From an uncultured Oscillospiraceae bacterium (GTDB taxonomy: Bacteria > Bacillota > Clostridia > Oscillospirales > Oscillospiraceae), in assembly GCA_934667095.1 (NCBI GenBank), contig CAKULE010000002.1, positions 93,791 through 157,790 of the forward strand: a DNA stretch of 64,000 nucleotides, written 5' to 3'. Below are positions 7,457 to 15,440 of the stretch, in pieces. The notes under the pieces are model-generated. The model did not search any database. It was not told where the DNA came from and worked only from the letters and a program-made list of their open reading frames with translations. The position numbers and the translations under genes were made by a program. The stretch's first letter is position 1; the number at the start of each line of letters is the position of its first letter.

Positions 7457-7941
7457 CGGTATTCCTCCGCTTCGGCGGCGTAGCCTCTGGCCGCAGCCAG
7501 ATTGCGCACCTTGTCCTCTTCCGTCAGTACCCGGACCACTCTGGCCGGGCTGCCCATCAGCATGGAGCCGTCCGGGGCCCTGGTCTTCCCCGTCACCACC
7601 GCTCCGGCGGCTACGATGCAGTCCGCGCCGATCTCGCAGCCCTGAAGCAGGATGGCCCCCATGCCGATAAGGGTGCGGTCCCCAATGGCCCGGCCGTGGA
7701 GGATGGCCCCGTGGCCCACGGTCACGTTGTCGCCGATGGTCATGGGGCCCGCGTCACCGTGGAGCACCACGTTGTCCTGCAGGTTGGTGTTGGTCCCGAT
7801 GCGCACCGGGGCTCCGTCCGCCCGGATCACCGCGTTGTACCACACAGAGCACCCGGGGCCGAAGGTCACGTCGCCGCACACCTTCGCCCCGGGCAGGATG
7901 ACCACGTTTTCGTCAGTCTCCCGCAGCGTCTTGTTATCCAT
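7453..7941 (-). CDS. Gamma-carbonic-anhydrase-like hexapeptide-repeat protein
   Basis: Left-handed beta-helix protein of 162 residues with repeated hexapeptides (GDVTFGPGCSVWYNAVIRAD, then IGTNTNLQDN, VTVGHGAILHG, IGMGAIL). The metal-binding His residues of the gamma-carbonic anhydrase family are visible in VVLHGD and VGHGAILHG. It could hydrate CO2 or be an acyl-CoA-binding relative such as YrdA/PaaY. It sits inside the aro operon between aroC and pheA, coupled to pheA by an ATGA overlap. A functional link to aromatic synthesis is not established. AAAGGAG precedes the start. Confidence 0.88.
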   Translation of the reverse strand: MDNKTLRETDENVVILPGAKVCGDVTFGPGCSVWYNAVIRADGAPVRIGTNTNLQDNVVLHGDAGPMTIGDNVTVGHGAILHGRAIGDRTLIGMGAILLQGCEIGADCIVAAGAVVTGKTRAPDGSMLMGSPARVVRVLTEEDKVRNLAAARGYAAEAEEYR

Positions 7942-7954
7942 AAAGTTCTCTCCT

Positions 7955-9001
7955 TTAAATGCCCAGCAGCTGGCAGGCAGCCAAAGCGGCGGCGGCCTCT
8001 ACCACCGGCACCGCCCGGGGCACCACACAGGGGTCGTGCCGGCCGGTGAGCTCCAGCTCTGCATTCTCGCCGGTCTTCATGTTCACAGTGAACTGTCGCC
8101 GGCCGATGGAGGGGGTTGGGCGGAAGGTCGCCTCGAAAAACAGGGGCATCCCGTTGGTGATGCCGCCGTTGATGCCCCCGGCGCAGTTCTGCTCCGCCTT
8201 GACGGAGCCGTCGTCGTCCACATAGAGGGGGTCGTTGGCCTCGCTGCCCCGCATGAGGGAAAAGGCCGTCCCCGCGCCGAAGGCCACCGCCTTCACCGCC
8301 GGCACTGCAAACAGGTACTGGGAGAAGATGCCCTCGGCGTTCTCCCCGAAATCAGGGCTGCCCAGCCCCGCGGGCAGACCGAAGACGGCGCACTCCACCG
8401 CGCCGCCCACGGAGTCCAGTTCCTCCTTTGCGTCCAGAATGGCCTGCCGCATCCGCTCCCCGGCCTCGTCGTCGATCACCGGGAACTCCTTGCGGGACGC
8501 AGCGTACAGCTCCTCCATGGTGTCCCAGCAGCCGTCGCTCTCGCCATAAATGGAACTGATGTGGGCGCAGACGGTAACGCCCCGGGCGGCCAGCAGCTGC
8601 CTGGCCACCGCCCCGGCAAACACCAGCGGGGCCGTCAGCCGGCCGGAGAAGTGCCCGCCACCCCGGTAGTCGTTGCAGCCATCGTAGCGCACGTGGGCGG
8701 CGTAGTCCGCATGGCCCGGCCGGGCCACGTCCTTCACCGCGGTGTAGTCTGCCGAACGGGTGTCAGTATTGCGGATCATGGCACACAGGGGCGCGCCGGT
8801 GGTCTTGCCCTCGAACAGGCCGGAGAGGATCTCCGGCTCGTCCGCCTCCTTCCGGGCGGTGGACAGGGCGTTTTTGCCCGGGACCCGCCGGGCCAGCTCC
8901 GCCCGGACGGCATCCAGATCCAGCTTCAGCCCCGCGGGCACGCCGGTGAGCACCACACCGATGGCCGGACCGTGGGATTCCCCAAAAATCGTATATTTCA
9001 T
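7955..9001 (-). CDS. aroC: Chorismate synthase
   Basis: Flavin-dependent enzyme that converts EPSP to chorismate, the last common step. The 348 residues start MKYTIFGESHGPAIGVV, containing the conserved GESHG, and include RPGHADYA, a Gly-rich RGGGHFSGR and NGGITNG. Length is close to the family norm (350-390). The ATG overlaps the stop of the deleted acetyltransferase remnant (ATGA), so that remnant may still serve as a translational bridge from aroA. Confidence 0.96.
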   Translation of the reverse strand: MKYTIFGESHGPAIGVVLTGVPAGLKLDLDAVRAELARRVPGKNALSTARKEADEPEILSGLFEGKTTGAPLCAMIRNTDTRSADYTAVKDVARPGHADYAAHVRYDGCNDYRGGGHFSGRLTAPLVFAGAVARQLLAARGVTVCAHISSIYGESDGCWDTMEELYAASRKEFPVIDDEAGERMRQAILDAKEELDSVGGAVECAVFGLPAGLGSPDFGENAEGIFSQYLFAVPAVKAVAFGAGTAFSLMRGSEANDPLYVDDDGSVKAEQNCAGGINGGITNGMPLFFEATFRPTPSIGRRQFTVNMKTGENAELELTGRHDPCVVPRAVPVVEAAAALAACQLLGI

Positions 9002-9213
9002 CGTATCTCCTCCTCCGGCAATTCCAGCCTCATCCTGATGAGGGGAATGCCGTCTTCCAAAAACTCCTCCGATACCTGCCGGAAGCCCGCTTTTTCATAG
9101 AGCCCCCGGGCACAGGTCTGCGCCTCCACCGCAAAAACATCCACCCGAAGCCGCAGGATGTCGTACAGCTCGTCTGCCGTCAGCTTCTGAAATCGCTTGA
9201 CCACCGGCTCCAT
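8998..9213 (-). pseudogene. ElaA-type GNAT acetyltransferase with internal in-frame deletion
   Basis: A 71-codon ORF between aroA and aroC. Its first 30 residues (FQKLTADELYDILRLRVDVF) match the N-terminus of ElaA-like acetyltransferases, and its last 40 (ARGLYEKAGFRQVSEEFLED) match the C-terminus. About 80 central residues, including the acetyl-CoA-binding region, are missing, so the product cannot be an active acetyltransferase. The frame is intact, a GAGG-type ribosome binding site is kept, and the stop overlaps the aroC start. This looks like an in-frame deletion tolerated because it preserves coupling to aroC. A shortened functional peptide is possible but not supported. Confidence 0.75.
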
Positions 9214-9221
9214 CTCGAACC

Positions 9222-10454
9222 TCACTCCTCTGTGCAGACGAACTGCCCGCCAAGGCTCCGGTAATCCTCCCAGAAGCCGGGGTAGGACTTGCTGACGCAC
9301 TCCGCCCCCAACAGGGTCACGGGGCCGTCCGCCCGGGTGGCCGCCACCGCAGCCATCATGGCGATGCGGTGGTCGCCGCAGCAGTCGATGGTCACACTTC
9401 CCTTCAGTGTCCCGACCCCTGCGAGGGCAACGCCGTCGGTAAACTGCTCCACCTCTACGCCGAGGGCCGTCAAAGCCTTGCTGACGGCGGCGATGCGGTC
9501 ACTCTCCTTCATACGCAGGCGGGCGCCGCCGCCGATGTGGGTAGTCTTTCCCGCCCGCAGGGCCCCCAGCAGGGCCAGCGCCGGGAACAGATCCGGGCAC
9601 TGGCTCACGTCCAGCACCACGTCGCCCTCCGCGCTGCACAGCTCCATATAATAGGGCACGATGCGGGTGTCCCCCTGCAGGGAGAAGGGATTGAGCCCAC
9701 CCACAAGGATGTCGTTCCCCAGCCCGTGGGCGGCGTAGAAGAAGGCCGCCTGCGACCAGTCTGCCTCGATGGTCTTCCGGAAGGGGCGGTAGGTCTGGCC
9801 CCCGGGAATGTGCCCCGCCTGCGTGAGCACCCCGGCATCGGCCATGGCCTCCCGTGTCATCTCCACGTAGTCGCCGGACTCCAGCTCCGAGGTGAGCACG
9901 ATGTCGGAATCCCCCCGCAGCAGGGGCAGGGCGAACATCAGCCCGGTGAAGAACTGGCTGGACACGTTGCCCGGCAGGCGGTAGACCCCCGGCTCCAGCA
10001 GGCCGCGGACGGTGAGGGTGTCTCCCTTCTGCTCGTAAAAGACGCCCTTCTCGTCAAAGAGGTCGAAATAGGGCTTCAGGGGGCGCTCCATCAGCCGGCC
10101 ATGGCCGGTGAACACCCCTCCGGCCCGGACGGCCAGCGCCACCGGAATGAGGAAGCGCAAAGTGGAGCCCGACTCGCCGCAGTCCATCCGGGGGATGGCC
10201 ATGCGCCGCATGGGGGACATCTGGCTGGCGCCCATGCCGGTGACCGTGAGGGTGGTCCCCTCCCAGTCAAACTGGGCCCCCAGCTCCTCCAGACAGGCCA
10301 CGGTGGCGTCCACATCGGCGCAGCGGCCCACGTTGGACAGCACACTCACCCCGTCGGCCAGCGCCGCGGCGATGATGCATCGGTGGGCCTGAGACTTGGA
10401 GGGCGGCGGGGTGATCTGCCCCTGCAATCGGGTGGGGGTGATGGTGATATTCAT
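9222..10454 (-). CDS. aroA: 3-phosphoshikimate 1-carboxyvinyltransferase (EPSP synthase)
   Basis: Transfers enolpyruvate from PEP to shikimate-3-phosphate. The 410 residues contain PPPSKSQAHR at the N-terminus (substrate-binding Lys/Ser), GESGSTLRF near residue 85, the catalytic Asp in VLDVSQCPDLFPAL, and GDHRIAMM near the C-terminus. The start at 10454 is chosen over an ATG two codons upstream because AAAGGAG is then seven bases away. The aroB stop lies 36 bases upstream. Confidence 0.95.
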   Translation of the reverse strand: MNITITPTRLQGQITPPPSKSQAHRCIIAAALADGVSVLSNVGRCADVDATVACLEELGAQFDWEGTTLTVTGMGASQMSPMRRMAIPRMDCGESGSTLRFLIPVALAVRAGGVFTGHGRLMERPLKPYFDLFDEKGVFYEQKGDTLTVRGLLEPGVYRLPGNVSSQFFTGLMFALPLLRGDSDIVLTSELESGDYVEMTREAMADAGVLTQAGHIPGGQTYRPFRKTIEADWSQAAFFYAAHGLGNDILVGGLNPFSLQGDTRIVPYYMELCSAEGDVVLDVSQCPDLFPALALLGALRAGKTTHIGGGARLRMKESDRIAAVSKALTALGVEVEQFTDGVALAGVGTLKGSVTIDCCGDHRIAMMAAVAATRADGPVTLLGAECVSKSYPGFWEDYRSLGGQFVCTEE

Positions 10455-10490
10455 GGTCATTCTCCTTTGCTGATCTTCTCGTCCGTGCCC

Positions 10491-11576
10491 TCAATTACCG
10501 CCGGATACCGCTCTCAGGCTCTCCAGCACAGCTTCTTTTTCCATCTTCACGGGGACAGCATGACCCATTTCCTCTAGAAAAATCATGGTGATATGGTCCC
10601 CGGCGCTCTTTTTGTCCAGCCCCACGGCCTGAACGATGCTCTCCCAGCCGCAGTCGATCTGGGTGGGCAGGCCGAAGGCCTCCAGCAGGTCGATGAGGGT
10701 CTGGATGCCGTCGTCTTCCCTGCTGATGCCGAGGCCGAGGCCCAGCCGGGCGGCGCACACCATGCCCGCCGCCACCGCCTGCCCGTGGGTCCACTTCTCG
10801 TAGTGCCCCGCCAGCTCATAGGCGTGCCCCACGGTGTGGCCGAAGTTCAGGATCATCCGCAGGCCGGTGTCCCGCTCGTCCTGAACGACTACATCCCGTT
10901 TTATTTTGCAGCAGGTATACAGAACGGGTTCAATTTCCGCCATGACCGCCTGCCGGGAAGGCCGCTCCGCCAGAAAATCGAAGAATCCCCGGTCGGCGAT
11001 GCAGCCATATTTGATGACCTCTGCCATGCCGTCGGCAAAGGTGCGGTCGGGCAGGGTCTCCAGCACAGCCGGGTCCATCAGCACCAGCTTGGGCTGCCAG
11101 AAGGCGCCGGCCAGATTCTTCCCGTGGTCCAGATCAATGGCCACCTTTCCCCCCACGGAGGAATCCACCTGCGCCAGCAGGGTGGTCGGGATCTGCACGA
11201 AGTCCACCCCCCGCAGCAGGGTGGCGGCGGCAAAGCCAGCCAGATCCCCCACCACGCCGCCGCCCAAGGCGGCGACGGCATCGGTGCGGGTGAGGCCCGC
11301 CTCCATCATGTCCTCCCACAGCTGGGCCAGCTGGGCAGCATTTTTTGACCGCTCTCCGGCGGGGATGACCCTGGCCGCCACAGCGAAGCCCGCGGCGGTC
11401 AGGCTGCCCTCCACCCGGGCAAGGTACAGGGGGGCCACGGTGCTGTCCGTCACCACAAAGACCCGCTCCGCCCGGGGCAGGACCGCCCGGAGGCGCTCCC
11501 CCACCCGGTCCAGCAGACCGCTCTCGATCAGAATGTCATACTCCCGCCCGGGCAGCGGCACGTTCAGGCTCGTCAT
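10491..11576 (-). CDS. aroB: 3-dehydroquinate synthase
   Basis: NAD- and metal-dependent cyclisation of DAHP to 3-dehydroquinate. The 361 residues include the NAD-binding GGGVVGDLAGFAA, the metal ligands in EVIKYG and NFGHTVGHAYE, and HGQAVAAGM. Length matches the family. The ATG at 11576 follows AAAGGAG; an upstream in-frame extension of 35 codons overlaps aroF and is not part of the family. It is the second gene of the operon, 11 bases after aroF. Confidence 0.95.
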   Translation of the reverse strand: MTSLNVPLPGREYDILIESGLLDRVGERLRAVLPRAERVFVVTDSTVAPLYLARVEGSLTAAGFAVAARVIPAGERSKNAAQLAQLWEDMMEAGLTRTDAVAALGGGVVGDLAGFAAATLLRGVDFVQIPTTLLAQVDSSVGGKVAIDLDHGKNLAGAFWQPKLVLMDPAVLETLPDRTFADGMAEVIKYGCIADRGFFDFLAERPSRQAVMAEIEPVLYTCCKIKRDVVVQDERDTGLRMILNFGHTVGHAYELAGHYEKWTHGQAVAAGMVCAARLGLGLGISREDDGIQTLIDLLEAFGLPTQIDCGWESIVQAVGLDKKSAGDHITMIFLEEMGHAVPVKMEKEAVLESLRAVSGGN

Positions 11577-11587
11577 AGGCCGCTCCT

Positions 11588-12604
11588 TTACAGGGACTTG
11601 CCCATCAGCTCCACCAGAGGCGCCAGCCGCCCCATGAGGTGGCTGAACTTCTCCGGCGTAAGGGACTGCTGACCGTCGCACTTGGCGTGGGGGGGATCGT
11701 TGTGGACCTCGATCATCAGGCCGTCGGCCCCCACGGCGCAGGCTGCCATGGCCAGCGGCTCCACCATGCGGTACATACCCGCCGCGTGGGAGGGGTCCAC
11801 GATGATGGGCAGGTGGCTCATCTCCCGGATGGCGGGGATGGCGGACAGGTCCAGCGTGTTGCGGGTGTAGGTCTCGAAGGTGCGCACCCCCCGCTCACAG
11901 AGGATGACGTTCTCGTTGCCCGCGGCCATGATGTACTCAGCGGACATGATCCACTCCTCGTAGGTGTTGGCAAGGCCCCGCTTCAGCAGGATGGGCTTGG
12001 ACATCTTGCCCACTTCCTTCAGCAGGTCGAAGTTCTGCATGTTCCGGGCACCGATCTGCACCAGATCCACTGTCTCCTCAAAGAGCTGACAGTACTTAGG
12101 GCTCATCAGCTCGGTGACCACGGGCAGACCGGTAGCCTTCTTGGCCTCCAGCAGCAGCTCCAGCCCGTCCACGCCCATGCCCTGGAAGGAGTAAGGGGAG
12201 GTGCGGGGCTTGAACGCGCCGCCCCGGAGCAGCTTGGCCCCGGCGGCCTTCACATCCTCGGCAATTCCGGTGAGCTGCTCCCGGCTCTCCACCGAGCAGG
12301 GCCCGGCGATGACCGTAAAGGTCCCGCCGCCCACCTTGACGCCGCCCACGTCCACCACGGTATCCTCCGGGTGGAACTTGCGGTTGGCCTTCTTATAGGG
12401 CTCCTGTACCCGCATGACCCGCTCCACGTCGGCGTTGAGGGACAGCTTGTCCATATCGATGTGGGTGGTATCCCCCACCAGCCCGAGGATGGAGCAGCCC
12501 ACGCCGTTGGTGACGCCCACCTTCACGCTGTACTCGTGCTCCAGCTGGGCGGCAAGGGTCTGTATCTTTCCCAGCTCCGTGCCGGGCTTCATGACGATGA
12601 CCAT
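11588..12604 (-). CDS. aroF: 3-deoxy-7-phosphoheptulonate synthase (DAHP synthase, type I-beta)
   Basis: First enzyme of the chorismate pathway, condensing PEP with erythrose 4-phosphate. The 338 residues have an N-terminal ferredoxin-like regulatory domain (1-70, MVIVMKPGTELGKIQTLAAQ) and a TIM-barrel with FTVIAGPCSVES and RGGAFKPRTSPYSFQG. This is the type I-beta architecture seen in Bacillus and Thermotoga. AAAGGA precedes the ATG at 12604. It heads the aro operon, directly downstream of a leader peptide and an intrinsic terminator, so expression is probably set by attenuation. Confidence 0.95.
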   Translation of the reverse strand: MVIVMKPGTELGKIQTLAAQLEHEYSVKVGVTNGVGCSILGLVGDTTHIDMDKLSLNADVERVMRVQEPYKKANRKFHPEDTVVDVGGVKVGGGTFTVIAGPCSVESREQLTGIAEDVKAAGAKLLRGGAFKPRTSPYSFQGMGVDGLELLLEAKKATGLPVVTELMSPKYCQLFEETVDLVQIGARNMQNFDLLKEVGKMSKPILLKRGLANTYEEWIMSAEYIMAAGNENVILCERGVRTFETYTRNTLDLSAIPAIREMSHLPIIVDPSHAAGMYRMVEPLAMAACAVGADGLMIEVHNDPPHAKCDGQQSLTPEKFSHLMGRLAPLVELMGKSL

Positions 12605-12623
12605 GATCCTTTCATCCTTTCCA

Positions 12624-12667
12624 GATAAAAAATAAATGCCCATTGACATTGGCGTGTCAATGAGCAT
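12624..12667 (-). terminator. Attenuator terminator in the aroF leader
   Basis: Minus-strand 13-base stem (ATGCTCATTGACA with TGTCAATGGGCAT, one G-U pair), a six-base loop CGCCAA, then TTATTTTTTAT. It lies between the leader peptide stop and the aroF start, so read-through is needed to express the whole operon. Two further hairpins upstream (GCCCCGG/CCGGGGC at 12689-12706, and a GGGCCCGAT/ATCGGGGCC region near 12746-12765 within the leader ORF) are candidate pause or antiterminator partners. Confidence 0.85.
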
Positions 12668-12712
12668 CTGCGATCGGCCTGACTGACTGCCCCGGTCCTC
12701 CGGGGCTCCCTT

Positions 12713-12808
12713 TCACACCCGCTGCCGCTCCACGCCAAAAACGCCGGCCCCGATAAATCGGGCCCAGCCATAGGACAGGCTAAAGCTGCGGATGTGCTCG
12801 GATGTCAT
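12713..12808 (-). CDS. Aromatic leader peptide (31 residues) of the aro operon
   Basis: Short ORF between the promoter and the attenuator. The start ATG at 12808 has GAGG upstream. The peptide contains Phe, Tyr and Trp in a short stretch (SFSLSYGWARFIGAGVF, residues 8-24): three Phe, one Tyr and one Trp. It stops 46 bases before the terminator stem. The layout matches ribosome-mediated attenuation in amino-acid operons, here sensing all three end products of the pathway. Assignment rests on position and composition; no sequence match to a named leader is claimed. Confidence 0.75.
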   Translation of the reverse strand: MTSEHIRSFSLSYGWARFIGAGVFGVERQRV

Positions 12809-12838
12809 TTCTGCCGCCTCGCTTCAAAAGATAGTGAC

Positions 12839-12867
12839 AGTATACCCTGCCGCGGGCGGAATTGCAA
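12839..12867 (-). promoter_or_regulatory. Promoter of the aro operon
   Basis: Minus-strand TTGCAA (12862-12867), exact 17-base spacer and TATACT (12839-12844), about 30 bases before the leader peptide start. Confidence 0.85.
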
Positions 12868-12900
12868 GCATTTTTTCGCGCCGCCGCAGAGGGGTCCACC

Positions 12901-12929
12901 TTGACAATCCCGCGGCAAAACAGTAACAT
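12901..12929 (+). promoter_or_regulatory. Promoter of cinA
   Basis: Consensus TTGACA (12901-12906), 17-base spacer and TAACAT (12924-12929), divergent from the aro promoter with 33 bases between the two -35 boxes. Confidence 0.8.
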
Positions 12930-12961
12930 AATAAGATAGATGTCATAAGGAGGGGATGGCC

Positions 12962-14227
12962 ATGAGCCATACTGTGGAACTGCTGGCCGTGGGCACTGAA
13001 CTGCTGCTGGGCGGCACGGTCAATACCGACGCCCGGGACCTGTCCCGGGAGCTGTCCGCGCTGGGCCTGAACGTCTACTATCACTCGGTGGTGGGGGACA
13101 ATCCGGAGCGGCTGGCCGCCGCGGTGGCACTGGCCAAGAGCCGGGCGGACGTGCTGATCACCACCGGCGGCCTCGGCCCCACCTGCGACGACCTGACCAA
13201 GGAGGTCGTGGCGGCGGCTTACGGCCGCAGGCTGGAGTTCCACCCGGAATTTGCCGACGCCATCCGGGCCTATTTCGCCTGCTCCCACCGGAGCATGCCG
13301 GACAACAACCTCCAGCAGGCGTGGCTGCCGGAGCGCTGCACCGTGCTGGAAAACCGCTGGGGCACTGCCCCCGGCTGCGCCTTCCGGGAGGGGGACCGCT
13401 ACGTAGTCATGCTCCCCGGCCCGCCCAGCGAGTGCATCCCCATGTTCCGGGAAGAGGCCGCCCCGTGGCTGCTGGGCCTCAGCGAGGGGGTCATCCGCTC
13501 CCGCACACTACGGGTCTTCGGCGCGGGGGAGTCCCAGGTGGAGAGCCTGCTGCGGGAGCGCATGAACGCCCTTGTCAACCCCACGCTGGCCCCCTACGCC
13601 AAGGAGGGCGAGATGGAGCTGCGCATCACCGCCAAGGCAGCCTCCGTCCCGGAGGCAGATGCCCTCATCGCCCCGGTAGAGGCGGAGGTCCGCGCCGCCC
13701 TCGGAGATCTGATCTACGGGACGGACGTGCCCTCGCTGGAGGCGGTGGCCCTCGCCGGGCTGAAGGAGCGGGGCCTCACGCTGGGCACCGCCGAGAGCTG
13801 CACCGGCGGGCTCATCGCCAAGCGCATCACCGATCTGCCCGGGGCGTCCTGCGCGCTCCGCGGCGGCATCGTCAGCTACACCAATGAAGTGAAGGAAGGC
13901 GTGCTGGGCGTACCCCATGACCTGCTGGAGGCACAGGGTGCCGTGTGCGCCGACGCGGCCCAGGCCATGGCTCAGGGGGCCCGGCGGGTGCTGGGCTGCG
14001 ATCTGGCCGTGTCCGCCACCGGTGTGGCCGGCCCGGACAGCGACGACCGGGGCAACCCCGTGGGGCTGGTGTACGTGGCTCTGGCCGATGAGGAGCGCTG
14101 CTGGGTGCGGGAGCTCCATCTGGGCGGCGCCCGGGCCCGGCGGGACCGGGTGCGCACCCTCGCCGCCAACCACGCACTGGACATGATCCGCCGCTGGCTG
14201 GCGGGGCTTGAGATCGAACACATCTGA
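12962..14227 (+). CDS. cinA: CinA-family protein (ADP-ribose pyrophosphatase / NMN amidohydrolase)
   Basis: Two-domain protein of 421 residues. The N-terminal MoaB/MogA-like domain has AVGTELLLGGTVNTDA and TTGGLGPTCDDLTKE; the C-terminal domain has GTAESCTGGLIAKRITDLPG, the NMN deamidase signature with the catalytic Ser/Cys region. It acts in pyridine nucleotide recycling and was named for competence induction. The ATG at 12962 is preferred to one two codons upstream because AAGGAGG then has proper spacing. The gene has its own promoter and may be cotranscribed with the genes up to 16906. Confidence 0.93.
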   Translation: MSHTVELLAVGTELLLGGTVNTDARDLSRELSALGLNVYYHSVVGDNPERLAAAVALAKSRADVLITTGGLGPTCDDLTKEVVAAAYGRRLEFHPEFADAIRAYFACSHRSMPDNNLQQAWLPERCTVLENRWGTAPGCAFREGDRYVVMLPGPPSECIPMFREEAAPWLLGLSEGVIRSRTLRVFGAGESQVESLLRERMNALVNPTLAPYAKEGEMELRITAKAASVPEADALIAPVEAEVRAALGDLIYGTDVPSLEAVALAGLKERGLTLGTAESCTGGLIAKRITDLPGASCALRGGIVSYTNEVKEGVLGVPHDLLEAQGAVCADAAQAMAQGARRVLGCDLAVSATGVAGPDSDDRGNPVGLVYVALADEERCWVRELHLGGARARRDRVRTLAANHALDMIRRWLAGLEIEHI

Positions 14228-14250
14228 CAGTTCGGAGAGGAGGGACGGCC

Positions 14251-15399
14251 ATGAAGCGCCGCTGGAGAGGATTTTTCGGGATCGTGCTGTGCGCCGCGGT
14301 GCTGGCGGGCCTGCTGACCCTGCCTGCACAGGGCTCGTCGGCAGTCTACTTTATGTCGGTGAACGACAAAGTCGTCCCCATGACCGCCGCCAACATGCCC
14401 TTCACCGTGGGCAATACCCTCTACGTGCCGTACATCATGCTCTCCCCCCAGATCTCGGACGTCAATCTGGGCGTGCGGGCCCAGTACAACAGCAGCCGGC
14501 AGGTGCTCACCGTCTCGGATGACACCCGCACCGCCGTCTTCGACCTGCAGGCCAACACCGCCTACAACGGGCAGGGCGGCGCGCTGGGCATCCGGGCCGT
14601 CATCCGGGGCTCCATGGTCTATCTGCCCGTGGCGTGGATCAGCGTGTTCTTCCCCTCCATCCGGTACAGCCTGACCCGCACCCCCTACGGCACACTGGTC
14701 CGCATCACCAACAGCTCCGTCATCCTCACGGATGCCGAATTTCTCGACGCCGCCATGAACATGCTGCGGGACAATCTGGCCCGCTATCAGGAATCCCTGG
14801 CGCCCTCCGCTTCCCCCAGTCCTTCGCCCAGCCCGTCTCCCAGCCCTTCACCCTCTCCCAGCCCGTCCCCCTCCGTCTCCCCGTCGCCACAGGCGGCGGT
14901 GCAGCTGGCCTTCCGGGCCGGAGAGGAGACCGGGGCCGCGCTGGATGCGGTCCAGAGCCACGGCATGCAGGCCCTCTTTCTCTTTACCGTGGACCAGCTG
15001 GCGGGCTCCGCCCCCCTGCTGCGGCGGCTGGTCAGCTCCGGGCAGAGCGTCGGCCTGATCCTCACCGGGGCGGACCCGAAAACCTGCCTGACTGAACTGG
15101 AGCAGGGCCGGGCCCTGCTGGCCGCCCTCACCTGCACTGGCACGGCCATCGTCTCCGCCGGGCAGCTGACGCAGGAGGGCCAGCGCCAGCTGGAGGATGC
15201 GGGCTGCGTCCTGTGGCAGGCCACCATAAACGGCGACGGGTACACCGCCGCCGCCATCGCCGGCCGCCTCCGGCCCGAGCGCACCAACCGCGTGGAGCTC
15301 ACCTGCGGCGAGGGGAGCTCCGGCCGGGTGAACGCCCTGCTGCGGCTGCTCTCCGGCGAGGAGTACCGGCTGGCCCCGGCTCTGGTCTCCACCCTTTGA
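14251..15399 (+). CDS. Secreted protein: stalk domain, Ser-Pro linker, degenerate NodB-like domain
   Basis: 382 residues with a signal peptide (basic MKRRWRG, then a hydrophobic stretch to LPAQG). Residues about 30-150 resemble the copper amine oxidase N-terminal 'stalk' domain common in Firmicute exported proteins (VNDKVVPMTAANMPFTVGN, then LYVPYIML). A pure Ser-Pro linker spans about 187-212. The C-terminal 165 residues follow the pattern of polysaccharide deacetylases (a segment like LLRRLVSSGQSVGLILTG), but the metal-binding TFDDGP and GNHT equivalents are lost (LAFRAGEETG, GLILTG). It is probably a non-catalytic wall-associated protein. GGAGG precedes the start. Confidence 0.75.
   Translation: MKRRWRGFFGIVLCAAVLAGLLTLPAQGSSAVYFMSVNDKVVPMTAANMPFTVGNTLYVPYIMLSPQISDVNLGVRAQYNSSRQVLTVSDDTRTAVFDLQANTAYNGQGGALGIRAVIRGSMVYLPVAWISVFFPSIRYSLTRTPYGTLVRITNSSVILTDAEFLDAAMNMLRDNLARYQESLAPSASPSPSPSPSPSPSPSPSPSPSVSPSPQAAVQLAFRAGEETGAALDAVQSHGMQALFLFTVDQLAGSAPLLRRLVSSGQSVGLILTGADPKTCLTELEQGRALLAALTCTGTAIVSAGQLTQEGQRQLEDAGCVLWQATINGDGYTAAAIAGRLRPERTNRVELTCGEGSSGRVNALLRLLSGEEYRLAPALVSTL
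14808..14890 (+). repeat. Ser-Pro coding repeat
   Basis: Imperfect hexanucleotide repeats (mixes of CCCAGC, CCGTCT, CCTTCA) encoding alternating Pro and Ser in the secreted protein. Synonymous codons vary between units, which points to selection at the protein level rather than recent slippage. Confidence 0.85.
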
Positions 15400-15440
15400 C
15401 CTGTGTCAGCCTTCATCCTATACGGAAAGGACTGTCTTTC

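Noticed and set aside
12605..12840. A T-box leader for the aroF operon
   Set aside because: No AGGGTGGNACCGCG-type antiterminator sequence was seen; the leader peptide and simple terminator explain the region better.
14808..14890. A CRISPR-like or satellite repeat
   Set aside because: The repetition is a Ser-Pro coding tract in frame within the secreted protein; there are no spacers.
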